Shown here in pieces: positions 1 through 8,033 of a stretch of 64,000 nt of DNA. Position 1 is the stretch's first letter, and every line of letters starts with the position of its first letter. The position numbers and the translations under genes are program-made. Source of the DNA: Segetibacter sp. (GTDB lineage: Bacteria > Bacteroidota > Bacteroidia > Chitinophagales > Chitinophagaceae). The DNA lies in contig JAQBNO010000203.1 in the NCBI GenBank assembly GCA_028288485.1, positions 36,773 to 100,772 of the forward strand, written 5' to 3'. The notes under the pieces are model-generated. The model had not been told where the DNA came from and did no database searches. It saw only the letters and a program-made list of their open reading frames with translations.

Positions 1-1
1 G

Positions 2-1345
2 GATGAAAAGGTTTTTGCAGGTACCATCAACCAGAAAGGCAGTTTTCAATTTATAGCAGACAAAGTAGGTGGAGATACAGTTTTAGCACAGATCATAAAA
101 ATGGTGCAGGAAGCGCAAGGCAGCAAAGCACCGGTACAAAAACTGGTAGATAAAATTGCAGGCATCTTTGTTCCAATCGTTATTCTAATTGCAGTCTTAA
201 GCCTCGTTGCCTGGATTGTATTAGGAGGAGAAAATGGTTTTACGCAAGGTTTGTTAGCTTTAGTAACGGTCTTGGTTATTGCTTGTCCCTGTGCGCTCGG
301 TTTGGCAACCCCAACTGCTATCATGGCTGGTGTAGGCAAAGGTGCAGAAAACGGCATACTGATAAAAGATGCGGAGAGCCTTGAGTTGGCTAAAAAAGTA
401 AATGCAATTATTCTTGATAAAACAGGAACAATTACAGAAGGCAAACCAGTTGTAACAGACATTGTTTGGCTAAACAATGATGAAAGCAAATTAAATGAAT
501 TAGCCTCTTTAGAAAAGCAATCAGAACATCCTTTAGCAGAAGCGGTGGTAAAACATCTTGGAAAAGTAGCCTATAGCCCAGTACATCATTTTGAAAGTAT
601 TACAGGCTCAGGAGCAAAGGCACATATCGGTGACAAAATGTATTATGCAGGCAATGCGTCTCTTTTGAGAGCAAACAACATTTCGATGTCAGAAGAATTA
701 GATGGGGAAGCTACCAAATGGCTGGCGGAAGCTAAAACAGTTATCTGGTTTGCAGATGAAAAAGAAGCCCTTGCAGTAATTGCTATTGCAGATAAAATAA
801 AGGAAACATCAGGAGAAGCAGTCAGGCAACTGCAAAAGGCAGGCATTGAGGTTTATATGCTGACAGGCGATAATGAATCAACAGCCAAAGCGATTGCAAA
901 CCAGGTAGGAATCAAAAATTTCAAAGCAGAAGTATTACCCGCACATAAGGCTGATTTCGTAAAAGAGTTACAGCAACGAGGTAAAGTAGTGGCTATGGTA
1001 GGTGATGGCATAAATGACAGTAACGCGTTGGCACAGGCCGATGTAAGCATCGCCATGGGCAAAGGCAGTGATATAGCAATGGATGTCGCTAAAATGACGA
1101 TCATTTCAAGCGACCTTTCTAAAATACCGCAGGCTATACAACTTTCTAAATACACAGTTACAGCAATTCGTCAAAACCTGTTTTGGGCATTTATTTATAA
1201 CCTTATCGGTATCCCAATCGCTGCAGGTATTTTATATCCTGTAAATGGCTTCCTTTTAAATCCAATGATTGCCGGGGCTGCAATGGCTTTGAGTTCTGTT
1301 TCTGTCGTTACCAATAGTCTTCGTTTAAAGGCTAAGAAATTGTAG
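2..1345 (+). CDS. copA: Cu(+)-exporting P1B-type ATPase, C-terminal part (5' end outside window)
   Basis: Heavy-metal P-type ATPase that pumps Cu(I) out of the cytoplasm using ATP. The reading frame is open from base 2, so the gene starts upstream of the window; an internal ATG at 101 is not the real start. Visible in order: end of the actuator domain, a transmembrane helix, the metal-site helix with CPC (VIACPCALGLATP), the phosphorylation motif DKTGT, the P1B-specific HP dipeptide (SEHPLAEA), the nucleotide-site motif MLTGDN, the hinge motif VGDGINDSNAL, then two C-terminal helices. The CPC and HP motifs make a P1B metal pump certain, and the copper-rich neighbourhood points to Cu rather than Zn/Cd. 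It ends at TAG 1343-1345. The N-terminal metal-binding domains and first helices cannot be assessed. Confidence 0.95.
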   Translation, partial: DEKVFAGTINQKGSFQFIADKVGGDTVLAQIIKMVQEAQGSKAPVQKLVDKIAGIFVPIVILIAVLSLVAWIVLGGENGFTQGLLALVTVLVIACPCALGLATPTAIMAGVGKGAENGILIKDAESLELAKKVNAIILDKTGTITEGKPVVTDIVWLNNDESKLNELASLEKQSEHPLAEAVVKHLGKVAYSPVHHFESITGSGAKAHIGDKMYYAGNASLLRANNISMSEELDGEATKWLAEAKTVIWFADEKEALAVIAIADKIKETSGEAVRQLQKAGIEVYMLTGDNESTAKAIANQVGIKNFKAEVLPAHKADFVKELQQRGKVVAMVGDGINDSNALAQADVSIAMGKGSDIAMDVAKMTIISSDLSKIPQAIQLSKYTVTAIRQNLFWAFIYNLIGIPIAAGILYPVNGFLLNPMIAGAAMALSSVSVVTNSLRLKAKKL

Positions 1346-1371
1346 GAAAATTATGGTTCAGGCCGCAGACC

Positions 1372-1405
1372 CCTGGTTTAACATTGTTGCGTCGCACTCT
1401 TGTAC
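1372..1405 (-). repeat. dispersed intergenic repeat, copy 1 (partial)
   Basis: Read on the - strand it begins GTACAAGAGTGCGACGCAAC and ends in ACCAGG. The head matches copies 2, 3, 7 and 12. It lies just after the copA stop codon. Confidence 0.7.
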
Positions 1406-1486
1406 TTTTTGTTTCTTAAGCTGCACCTATCTCTTCCTTTGAACCGATCTTTTAATTAAAGAGCTGATGCTACATTCGTACTAACT

Positions 1487-2136
1487 ATGAACTCAATATT
1501 ACCAGTGGATATAAATAAACTTAAACGACTTTTCCCTAAGCTTGAAGAAGGGCTGTACCATTAGTTAGTAGAGCATGGAACTATTAAGGAAGTGAAAGCA
1601 GGAGAAACACTTTTGAAGGTAGGGCAAACCATCCGTTCAACTATGCTAATCATAGACGCCTTGATTTAAGTTGTACAGGGAAGACGATGAAGGAAAGTAG
1701 TTCTTCATCTACCATCTTAGTGCACGACATGCTTGTTCTCTTTCTGTGTTTTGTGCAGCTAAGCATGAAACAAGTGAGGTTCTTGCAAAAGCACTTACCG
1801 ATGCTACTGTGTTATCCATCCCTTTAGAGTTCATAAGCCAGTGGATGAGCAAGTACAAAGCCGGTATCAATTTGTAATAACATGGTATCGCATCCGGTTT
1901 GAAGAACTTTTAAAAACCATTGATGCCATTGCTTTCACCCGTATGGCTGAAGGCTTGAATACTACCTGAAAAAACAAGTACAGCAGGTTGCCAATAACTT
2001 AAAAATAACCCGCCAGGAAATTGCCAGCGACCTCAATTCATCAGGAGAAGTTGTAAGCCGGTTATTGAAGAAAATGGAAGCAAAGGCATGGCCGGTTATC
2101 CATGAAACTCAATGGAGTGGACGCCCCAACCCCTAA
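1487..2136 (+). pseudogene. decayed Crp/Fnr-family transcriptional regulator
   Basis: Joining pieces from different frames recovers a Crp/Fnr-like protein. It starts MNSILPVDINKLKRLFPKLE at ATG 1487, followed by an in-frame TAG at 1562. The cNMP-binding-domain-like stretches that follow (VEHGTIKEVKAGETLLKVGQ; FFIYHLSARHACSLSVFCAA; KHETSEVLAKALTDATVLSI) are interrupted by further stops and frameshifts. The C-terminal winged helix is recognisable: NNLKITRQEIASDLNSSGEV then VSRLLKKMEAKA. An intact family member is about 190-230 residues. Crp/Fnr proteins of this type often sit beside copper or redox genes in Bacteroidota, so it probably once regulated this metal cluster. Multiple lesions spread over the gene argue for real decay rather than one sequencing error. 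Confidence 0.8.
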
Positions 2137-2346
2137 ACAGGAGTTGAAAACCCCGGTAAAAGTCTCTCGTAAATGATGAAGCTGCCTCAAGTCTGCATTG
2201 ATTTAGGAGAGGCAATAAATCGCTTCAATAAATAGTAATGTAGATAATCACATTATATGCCATCACCAGGAAATGAAGCATTGGAAAACATACACTCTTA
2301 ACAACCAAAAATTATATAAATCGTTTCAGTAATTGTGTAACAACTA

Positions 2347-2358
2347 ACCAACGTTGGT
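2347..2358. promoter_or_regulatory. perfect 12-bp palindrome upstream of metallochaperone gene
   Basis: ACCAACGTTGGT is an exact palindrome ending 32 bases before the ATG at 2391. A TTG lies at 2333 and a TAATTTTA resembling a Bacteroidota -7 box at 2363, so the palindrome would sit between the two promoter elements, a typical place for a repressor or MerR-type activator. Its role as an operator is inference. Confidence 0.4.
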
Positions 2359-2390
2359 GAATTAATTTTACACCATATAAACAAATAGTC

Positions 2391-2618
2391 ATGAAAACGA
2401 TAGAATTAAAGACAAACATTATGTGTGGCGCATGTGTGGCAAAGGTTACACCTTCTTTAAATGAAGCAGTAGGAGAGGCCAATTGGAAAGTGGATACGCA
2501 AAATCCTGAAAAAATACTAACGGTTACAACGGATGACTTAGATACGACAGATGTTATTGAAGCAGTACAAAAGGCAGGATACAAAGCAGAAGCCTTAGCT
2601 AAAAAAGAATTGTTATAA
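2391..2618 (+). CDS. CopZ-like heavy-metal-associated (HMA) domain protein
   Basis: A 75-residue single-domain metallochaperone. The N-terminal metal loop reads NIMCGACVAKV, the MxCxxC arrangement that binds Cu(I) in CopZ/Atx1 proteins. The rest follows the beta-alpha-beta-beta-alpha-beta ferredoxin-like pattern (EKILTVTTDD for a central strand, VIEAVQKAGYKAE for the last helix and strand). There is no signal peptide, so it should act in the cytoplasm, passing Cu(I) to the P1B ATPase upstream. It differs from canonical CopZ in lacking the Gly before the loop Met. A palindromic candidate operator lies just upstream. Family assignment is secure; copper as the substrate is inferred from context. 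Confidence 0.9.
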   Translation: MKTIELKTNIMCGACVAKVTPSLNEAVGEANWKVDTQNPEKILTVTTDDLDTTDVIEAVQKAGYKAEALAKKELL

Positions 2619-2638
2619 AGCCGGGCAGTGCCTGATTG

Positions 2639-2673
2639 TTTGGCTTAATTCTAAAGATGCGACCGTAAGTTTG
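2639..2673 (+). promoter_or_regulatory. Bacteroidota-type promoter with inverted repeat
   Basis: TTTG at 2639-2642 and TAAGTTTG at 2666-2673 (an exact TAnnTTTG -7 box) are separated by 23 bases. GATGC...GCATC flanks the -7 box, a possible operator. It would drive the small ORF at 2692 and the secreted metal proteins after it. Assignment is by consensus reading only. Confidence 0.5.
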
Positions 2674-2691
2674 CATCGTAAATTAAAAAGA

Positions 2692-2763
2692 ATGAATTTT
2701 CGCAACATGTTATGGAAGCTATTTAAAGCTGTTTTCGTGAGAAAAAAAGAGTGTTGCAAATAA
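2692..2763 (+). CDS. possible 23-residue Cys-ending peptide
   Basis: ATG 2692 to TAA 2761-2763 encodes MNFRNMLWKLFKAVFVRKKE followed by CCK. It lies about 20 bases after a good -7 box, in the leader of the secreted His/Cys protein gene. It is basic and amphipathic with a C-terminal Cys pair, which in a copper island could be a metal-responsive leader peptide or a small metal-binding peptide. It could also be chance. No family is recognised. Confidence 0.35.
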   Translation: MNFRNMLWKLFKAVFVRKKECCK

Positions 2764-2784
2764 TCCGAATTTTACGAGCGGGCA

Positions 2785-3279
2785 ATGAAACAAATTAAAT
2801 CCATACAATTAAAAGCAGCTTTCCTGTTAGCAGTGTTTGCACTTAACACGTTGATTGCGTTTGCTTGTTCTATGGGTATGAATTTGGGGTATAATAAGAA
2901 GCATCACAATAAAGAAAATGAGGAGCTTGCTTCAACCCATTGTCACCAGCATTCGCTTGATACTTCCGCACGTCATCAAAATGATACAGATGCACCTCAC
3001 CAGGAAGATGTAGTATCTAAACATAGCAGCGGGCAGGAAAACCGCAGTCAGGATGATTGTTGCAATAAATCAGCAGTGCAATTTCAGCAGGTTGACAAGA
3101 GTCTTTCTCATGCTGCAAAAATCCCAATTAATACGCATGTAATATTATTGGCGTATCAATATGCAAATAATATTCATCTTTATTTTTCAAATATTGCTGC
3201 AAGGCGATTTCATTTTATTCCACCAGACCATCCTCCCAAACGCGATATCCGGATAGCTATACAGTCCTTTCAAATATGA
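2785..3279 (+). CDS. secreted His/Cys-rich protein, HYC_CC_PP-like
   Basis: A 164-residue protein with an N-terminal signal-like helix (LKAAFLLAVFALNTLIAFAC). It then has a His-rich stretch (HHNKENEELASTHCHQHS, later RHQNDTDAPHQ), a Cys pair (DDCCNKS) and a C-terminal PPDHPPKRDIRIAIQSFQI. That pattern of His/Cys cluster, CC pair and a PP motif before an aromatic-rich end matches the small HYC_CC_PP family often found with Bacteroidota copper genes. The many His and Cys residues suggest periplasmic or surface metal binding. The function is not established for the family. It is followed at 3361 by the DUF3347 gene and is probably co-transcribed with it. Confidence 0.7.
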   Translation: MKQIKSIQLKAAFLLAVFALNTLIAFACSMGMNLGYNKKHHNKENEELASTHCHQHSLDTSARHQNDTDAPHQEDVVSKHSSGQENRSQDDCCNKSAVQFQQVDKSLSHAAKIPINTHVILLAYQYANNIHLYFSNIAARRFHFIPPDHPPKRDIRIAIQSFQI

Positions 3280-3360
3280 TTTAATGTTTTTTTTGCTCAC
3301 CGCTGTGGTATCAAATGCCATTAGTCTAAATTATTATGACAAACATTAAATCTTAAAAAA

Positions 3361-3870
3361 GTGAAAAAGATATTTTTTATAGTTGCGTTATTAGCAACAG
3401 CTTTTACGCAGAATAGTTTCGCTCAACCTGCCCCTGTCAACCGGGACCAAAGCGCAAACCAACCACAAGTCCCGCAATTACTCTCGCTCTACTATAACAT
3501 CAAAGATGCCCTTGTGGCAGGTAATGCCGCTACGGCTGCATCTAAAGCAGATGAATTTTCAAAAGCAGCAAATAGCGTTGATTACAAGGTGATCTCTGAA
3601 GGAAATGTCCACACGCTGGTTAAAGATGCAGGAATGATTTCAGCAAGCAAAGACGTGAAAAAACAGCGGGAATATTTTGCCAACTTGTCAACTAACATGA
3701 TCGCAGTCGCAAAAGCAGTCAAACTTAGTGAACAGGCTATATACCAGCAGTATTGCCCGATGAAAAAGGCATCGTGGCTTAGTAGTGAAAAGGCTATTAA
3801 AAATCCTTACTACGGTAATGCTATGCTTATGTGCGGCGAGATTACAGAAACTATAGCCGCAAAGCCTTAA
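3361..3870 (+). CDS. DUF3347 domain-containing secreted protein
   Basis: A 169-residue protein starting at GTG 3361, directly followed by a signal peptide (KKIFFIVALLATAFTQNSFA). The DUF3347 signature is clear: LYYNIKDALVAGNAATAASK near the N-terminus, then IYQQYCPMKKASWLSSEKAI and NPYYGNAMLMCGEITETI near the C-terminus. DUF3347 occurs as a C-terminal module on CusB-like membrane-fusion proteins and as a stand-alone periplasmic protein in Bacteroidota metal islands; the conserved Cys, Met and Tyr suggest metal binding. It follows the His/Cys-rich secreted protein and precedes the multicopper oxidase. GTG was chosen because it lies immediately before the Lys-Lys signal peptide and no ATG is present there. 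Confidence 0.85.
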   Translation: MKKIFFIVALLATAFTQNSFAQPAPVNRDQSANQPQVPQLLSLYYNIKDALVAGNAATAASKADEFSKAANSVDYKVISEGNVHTLVKDAGMISASKDVKKQREYFANLSTNMIAVAKAVKLSEQAIYQQYCPMKKASWLSSEKAIKNPYYGNAMLMCGEITETIAAKP

Positions 3871-4098
3871 AAAGGTAATGTTATTTAATTAAGGGTTTTT
3901 CACCCCGGAAGGTTGCGTGTTTATAGAAAACGTGTTCCAGCAGATTTCAGCAGCTACGGAGTTGCTCCATAATACGCGTCTCCTTCGCAGCCGAAATCAC
4001 ATTTGTCCCTTTTGATATAAGCACGCAGCTCCTCCGGGCCCTAAATGACATTACCCTGAAGGGGCTTTAGAAACACAATCCCGCTGCATGTTACGCTT

Positions 4099-4158
4099 CA
4101 GTACAAGTGTGCGACGCAACGATGGTCGTAATTGCACTAATGCCGGGTCCACAAAAAA
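4099..4158 (+). repeat. dispersed intergenic repeat, copy 2
   Basis: Head GTACAAGTGTGCGACGCAAC then GATG; tail CGGGTCCACAAAAAA. Full head-to-tail architecture of the family. Confidence 0.8.
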
Positions 4159-4176
4159 CCATTCGTTTAATGCTAT

Positions 4177-4217
4177 GCCAGGCATAATGGAAAGCTTTTA
4201 ATTCTAAGCTTCCTGGC
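4177..4217. promoter_or_regulatory. inverted repeat in leader of multicopper oxidase
   Basis: GCCAGG at 4177-4182 pairs with CCTGGC at 4212-4217, with an inner AAGCTT on each side. The hairpin ends 18 bases before the ATG at 4236. It may be an operator or a leader structure; there is no T-run as expected for a terminator. Confidence 0.4.
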
Positions 4218-4235
4218 ACCAACAAAGAAAAGAAA

Positions 4236-7130
4236 ATGAAATATTTATTCCTGGTGTTTGTACAGGTTTTTATACTGACGGCAGTAATAGCACAAACAAA
4301 AAAGGTAATATATACTTGCTCGATGGATCCTGAAATCAGGATGGATAAACCGGGTAATTGTTCTAAGTGTGGTATGACGTTAATTAAGAAGACGCTTAAA
4401 GTTGCAGCTCCCAAACCTGCTACACAAAAAAAAGAGGAGAAACCAAAGCCAAAGCAAACATCGGCAGTACAGCAGGAAAAGCATAACGGTGTGAACACGG
4501 ACAAGCATCGTCCGCAATCAAAAGAAGAACAGCAAAATAATAAGTTCTACACGTGTGTTATGCATCCTGAAGTGCAGGTGCATAAACCTGGTACCTGTCC
4601 TAAATGCGGTATGGCTTTAATTAAGAAGTCGATTAAAGCAGGCTCTTCGAAAGCTTCGCAAAAAGAAGATGCTGAAATGGAAGTGCATAAGCATCATGAG
4701 CAGAGTAGTAAAACCGATGAGGATTTAACTAAGGCGTATTTGGCCGGCAAGGTAAACATGCAGCCAGGTAAAACAGTCTCTTATCATTTGTACGTTACTG
4801 ATACTGCTGTTAACTATACCGGCAAGACAAAACATGCCTATGCTATTAATGGTACCATACCTGCACCAACCCTTGTTTTTACTGAGGGCGATACAGCAGA
4901 AATTTACCTGCATAATAAGCTAAAAGAAGAAACCTCGCTGCATTGGCATGGTGTAATACTACCCAATCGTTTTGATGGAGTTCCTTATTTAACTACTAAA
5001 CGAATTGGTCCCGGGGAAACCTATTTGTACAAGTTTCGTGTAGTGCAAAACGGTACGTATTGGTACCACTCCCACAGTGCTCTGCAGGAACAGTCAGGTA
5101 TGTATGGCGCATTGGTTTTTAAGAAAAGACAAGGGCAGGATATGGATGTGTCCACGACCGGCACTTCTGAGAACAGGCAAGTAGACCCCGGCCATCAAAC
5201 GAAGAATATTGATACAACTGCCAGGCAAAATCATGTTGGACACAACATGGGAGGTATGGACATGCCGGCGAACCATTCTATGTCTATGTCTCCTGAACCT
5301 ACAAAGGGTAAAGGCGACTATAATGCCGAGTATATTATGGTTTTAAGCGAATGGACAGATGAAAATCCGGCGCAGGTACAACGCCGCCTTCGTTCGGCAA
5401 ATGACTGGTATGCTATTAAAAAAGGCAGCGTTCAAAGTTATGGCGAGGCAATAAAAGCAGGTCATGTAGGAACCAAACTGGTTAACGAATGGAAACGGAT
5501 GAAAGCAATGGATGTAAGTGATGTGTATTACGACCGCTTTCTGATTAATGGAAAACCCGAAACAAGTGCACCTGAATTTAAAGCAGGTGACAAAGTAAAA
5601 CTACGTATTGTAAATGCAGGCGCATCCAGCTATTTCTGGTTGAATTATGCAGGTGGAAAAATAACGGTTGTCGGCAGCGATGGCAATGATGTACAACCAA
5701 TTGAAGTGGATAGGTTTATTATTGGGGTGGCAGAAATATACGATGTTGTCGTTACCATTCCTGCAGATGGAAGTTTTGAATTTAGGGCAACACCCGAAGA
5801 CCGAACCAAAGCAGCTTCACTTTGGCTTGGTAGCGGTACAAAAAAGCCTGCAAGAAAATTCTCACGCCTTAAGTATTTTGAAGGTATGAAGATGATGAAC
5901 GGGATGATGAAGACCAATGGTGATATGAACGACATGGGCATGAAGATGAGTCTTCAGAAAATGGACATGAATACAGTTATGTACCCGGAAATAACAGGAG
6001 AACCGGACGGAAGTGATACGATGTCAACATCCTCCGTTAAAAAAGATAACATGCAGCATAATCATGCAGCTGCTCAACCTGCGGATACAATGGCAGATAT
6101 GGATATGAGTAGTAGTTCTGATATAGTTACGCTCAATTATTCCATGCTTCGTTCGCCTGAAAAAACCACTCTGCCCGACGTTCCATTCAAGGTATTAAAT
6201 TTCACTCTTACCGGAAACATGAACCGTTATGTATGGGCAATCGACAATAAAACGGTAACAGAATGGGACAAGATTTTAATTGAAAAAGGGCAGAATGTCC
6301 GCATCATTTTGACCAATAATTCGATGATGCGCCATCCCATGCACCTCCACGGTCATGACTTTAGAGTAGTAAATGGCCAGGGTGAATACGCGCCTCAAAA
6401 AAATGTCTTAGACATTATGCCAATGGAAACTGACACGCTTGAATTTGCTGCTAATCAAAGCGGTGACTGGTTCTTTCATTGCCATATTTTATACCATATG
6501 ATGGCAGGTATGGGTAATGTTATGAGTTATGTCAACTCACCGGTTAACCCTGATCTGCCCGACCCCAAAAAAGCCTGGAGAAGTTTCAAAAAGGATAACA
6601 ATATGTTGCATGCTATGGCAATGGTTGGGCTTGAAAGTAATGGCAGCGATGGGGAAGTGATGCTTATGGGTAACCGGTTTGAACTTAGAACCGAATGGCG
6701 TATAGGTACCAGGATGCATCACGGTCTTGAAAGTGAAACAATGTTTGGCCGGTACTTTGGTAGAAACCAGTGGTTGTTTCCATATGTCGGCTTTGATTAT
6801 CACCGGAATAAAATGGAAAACGAAGCGGAGAAAAATGTGTTTGGTCAATTAAGCAACCAGAACAACCGGAAAACTTACACTGTAGGTGTGCAATACATGT
6901 TGCCTACCATGACAATAGCCGATGCCCGGATTGATGGTGCAGGTAAGTTTCGTTTACAGTTAAGCAGGGAAGACATTCCGCTTACGAGCCGGCTGCGTTT
7001 AAATTTAATGTGGAACACTGATAAAGAATATATGGGCGGCTTCAGGTACATAGTAAATAAATGGCTCGGCCTGTCTACTCATTACGACAGTGACATGGGG
7101 TTTGGAGCCGGTGTTACCCTAAACTATTAA
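4236..7130 (+). CDS. multicopper oxidase with two metal-binding modules and a CopB-like C-terminal barrel
   Basis: A 964-residue fusion. A signal peptide (MKYLFLVFVQVFILTAVIAQ) is followed by two short heavy-metal-binding domains: YTCSMDPEIRMDKPGNCSKC near residue 28 and YTCVMHPEVQVHKPGTCPKC near 107. Then comes a CopA-type multicopper oxidase with all copper motifs: LHWHG (~235), YWYHSH (~275), HPMHLHGHDF (~699) and FFHCHILYHMMAGM (~747). A Met/Asp-rich insert (MKMMNGMMKTNGDMNDMGMK) and NHSMSMSPEP resemble Cu(I)-binding Met segments of CopA/PcoA. Residues from about 800 (TEWRIGTRMHHGLESETMFG to the terminal GAGVTLNY) look like the beta-barrel of CopB/PcoB. It probably oxidises Cu(I) in the periplasm and anchors at the outer membrane. 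PcoA and PcoB are usually separate proteins, so the fusion is noteworthy. Confidence 0.9.
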   Translation: MKYLFLVFVQVFILTAVIAQTKKVIYTCSMDPEIRMDKPGNCSKCGMTLIKKTLKVAAPKPATQKKEEKPKPKQTSAVQQEKHNGVNTDKHRPQSKEEQQNNKFYTCVMHPEVQVHKPGTCPKCGMALIKKSIKAGSSKASQKEDAEMEVHKHHEQSSKTDEDLTKAYLAGKVNMQPGKTVSYHLYVTDTAVNYTGKTKHAYAINGTIPAPTLVFTEGDTAEIYLHNKLKEETSLHWHGVILPNRFDGVPYLTTKRIGPGETYLYKFRVVQNGTYWYHSHSALQEQSGMYGALVFKKRQGQDMDVSTTGTSENRQVDPGHQTKNIDTTARQNHVGHNMGGMDMPANHSMSMSPEPTKGKGDYNAEYIMVLSEWTDENPAQVQRRLRSANDWYAIKKGSVQSYGEAIKAGHVGTKLVNEWKRMKAMDVSDVYYDRFLINGKPETSAPEFKAGDKVKLRIVNAGASSYFWLNYAGGKITVVGSDGNDVQPIEVDRFIIGVAEIYDVVVTIPADGSFEFRATPEDRTKAASLWLGSGTKKPARKFSRLKYFEGMKMMNGMMKTNGDMNDMGMKMSLQKMDMNTVMYPEITGEPDGSDTMSTSSVKKDNMQHNHAAAQPADTMADMDMSSSSDIVTLNYSMLRSPEKTTLPDVPFKVLNFTLTGNMNRYVWAIDNKTVTEWDKILIEKGQNVRIILTNNSMMRHPMHLHGHDFRVVNGQGEYAPQKNVLDIMPMETDTLEFAANQSGDWFFHCHILYHMMAGMGNVMSYVNSPVNPDLPDPKKAWRSFKKDNNMLHAMAMVGLESNGSDGEVMLMGNRFELRTEWRIGTRMHHGLESETMFGRYFGRNQWLFPYVGFDYHRNKMENEAEKNVFGQLSNQNNRKTYTVGVQYMLPTMTIADARIDGAGKFRLQLSREDIPLTSRLRLNLMWNTDKEYMGGFRYIVNKWLGLSTHYDSDMGFGAGVTLNY

Positions 7131-7195
7131 TTTAAAAAACAATCCCCGCACAAAGACTGAAAAATACTACTATAAAAACGATTTGAAAATCGATA

Positions 7196-7415
7196 GATCA
7201 GACATGTTGGACAAAATTTTAGCCATCCGGTTCAACTACTTACGCCGTTGCAAGCAGACATTCTCAAACAACTGGAGCAATCTAATCGAATGCGGATTAA
7301 GGTAGTGTCAAATGCGGAACGCGTATTCTTCCGGTTAAATAAGAAGCGGAATTTCTGTGCATCCCAAAATGATTCCTTCTGCTACCTGCTTAATCAAAAC
7401 ATCTATAATATGTAA
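7196..7415 (+). pseudogene. possible gene remnant, unrecognised
   Basis: An open frame without an early start codon, reading QADILKQLEQSNRMRIKVVS then NAERVFFRLNKKRNFCASQN and ending LLNQNIYNM. The composition is protein-like (charged and hydrophobic residues alternate as in a helix then strands), but no family is recognised. Only an internal ATG is available. It could be the 3' end of a deleted gene or chance. Confidence 0.3.
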
Positions 7416-7675
7416 CTAACATTCTTTTGTTTCTTTTGAAAATATTGCTTTCCCTAGTTCATTAAAAATGGAGTCGTCGATAAACTGGGGGCCGGCAGTA
7501 CCAGGAATCGGTGTTTCAATACCCTTGCACAGAAGTTTACTTTTATAGAAATCAAGCTCGATTGTGAATTTGCCTTGATTACCGGGTAATAATTGATTGT
7601 CGAAAGCTATGTTGTACCAGCAAATAACCCGATTGTTCTCATTTGTATAATGTTTATTGTAAGATTGCGCTTTTT
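7416..7675 (-). pseudogene. possible gene remnant, unrecognised
   Basis: On the - strand an open frame without a start reads NRVICWYNIAFDNQLLPGNQ, GKFTIELDFYKSKLLCKGIE, TPIPGTAGPQFIDDSIFNEL and ends at TAG 7416-7418. It looks like the C-terminal part of a real protein with alternating beta strands. The upstream portion is missing. No family is recognised. Confidence 0.35.
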
Positions 7676-7681
7676 ATTTGT

Positions 7682-7740
7682 TTTGATACCAACGAGGGTT
7701 TTACATAGCAACATCGTTGCTACGCTCAGTTCAACGTTTT
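7682..7740 (-). repeat. dispersed intergenic repeat, copy 4 (GAGCGTAGC subtype)
   Basis: On the - strand: GTTGAACTGAGCGTAGCAAC then GATG, with tail GTTGGTATCAAAA. Shares its head almost exactly with copy 9 at 30985. Confidence 0.75.
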
Positions 7741-7861
7741 ACTTATAAATTGCACATGGACGTGGCAGTTTACGCTTGAGCAAAGTGGAAGGGTCGCAAT
7801 CCAATCTATTTGTGATTCATTTATACAATCGTGCAATTTCTTAAAATTGCCGAAGGGAGGA

Positions 7862-7926
7862 ACCAGGTACAAGAGTGCGACGCAACGAAAGCAAAATAGT
7901 AGCAATAACTCCTGGTCCATAAAAAT
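7862..7926 (+). repeat. dispersed intergenic repeat, copy 3
   Basis: Bounded by ACCAGG (7862-7867) and CCTGGT (7911-7916), an inverted pair, with head GTACAAGAGTGCGACGCAAC and tail CCTGGTCCATAAAAA. One of the best-preserved copies. Confidence 0.8.
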
Positions 7927-8033
7927 TACTTACACTTCATTATTTGCTACAGGAGGCATAAGCAATAATAGCAATTCCAATTTATCGCTATCTTAGTACG
8001 CCTTCCATATTAATAACAATAAATATTCACACG

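Larger units (their letters stand above)
3871..4235. other. intergenic region upstream of multicopper oxidase
   Basis: 365 bases with no credible gene. It contains dispersed repeat copy 2 (4099-4158) and an inverted repeat just before the next start codon. The part from 3900 to 4080 shows no recognisable gene, promoter or terminator. Confidence 0.6.
7131..8033. other. eroded intergenic region
   Basis: 900 bases without an intact gene. It holds a + strand open frame ending at TAA 7413-7415, a - strand open frame ending at 7416, and dispersed repeat copies 4 (7682-7740) and 3 (7862-7926). The two open frames abut tail to tail. The region looks like a graveyard between the copper block and the epimerase gene. 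Confidence 0.6.
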
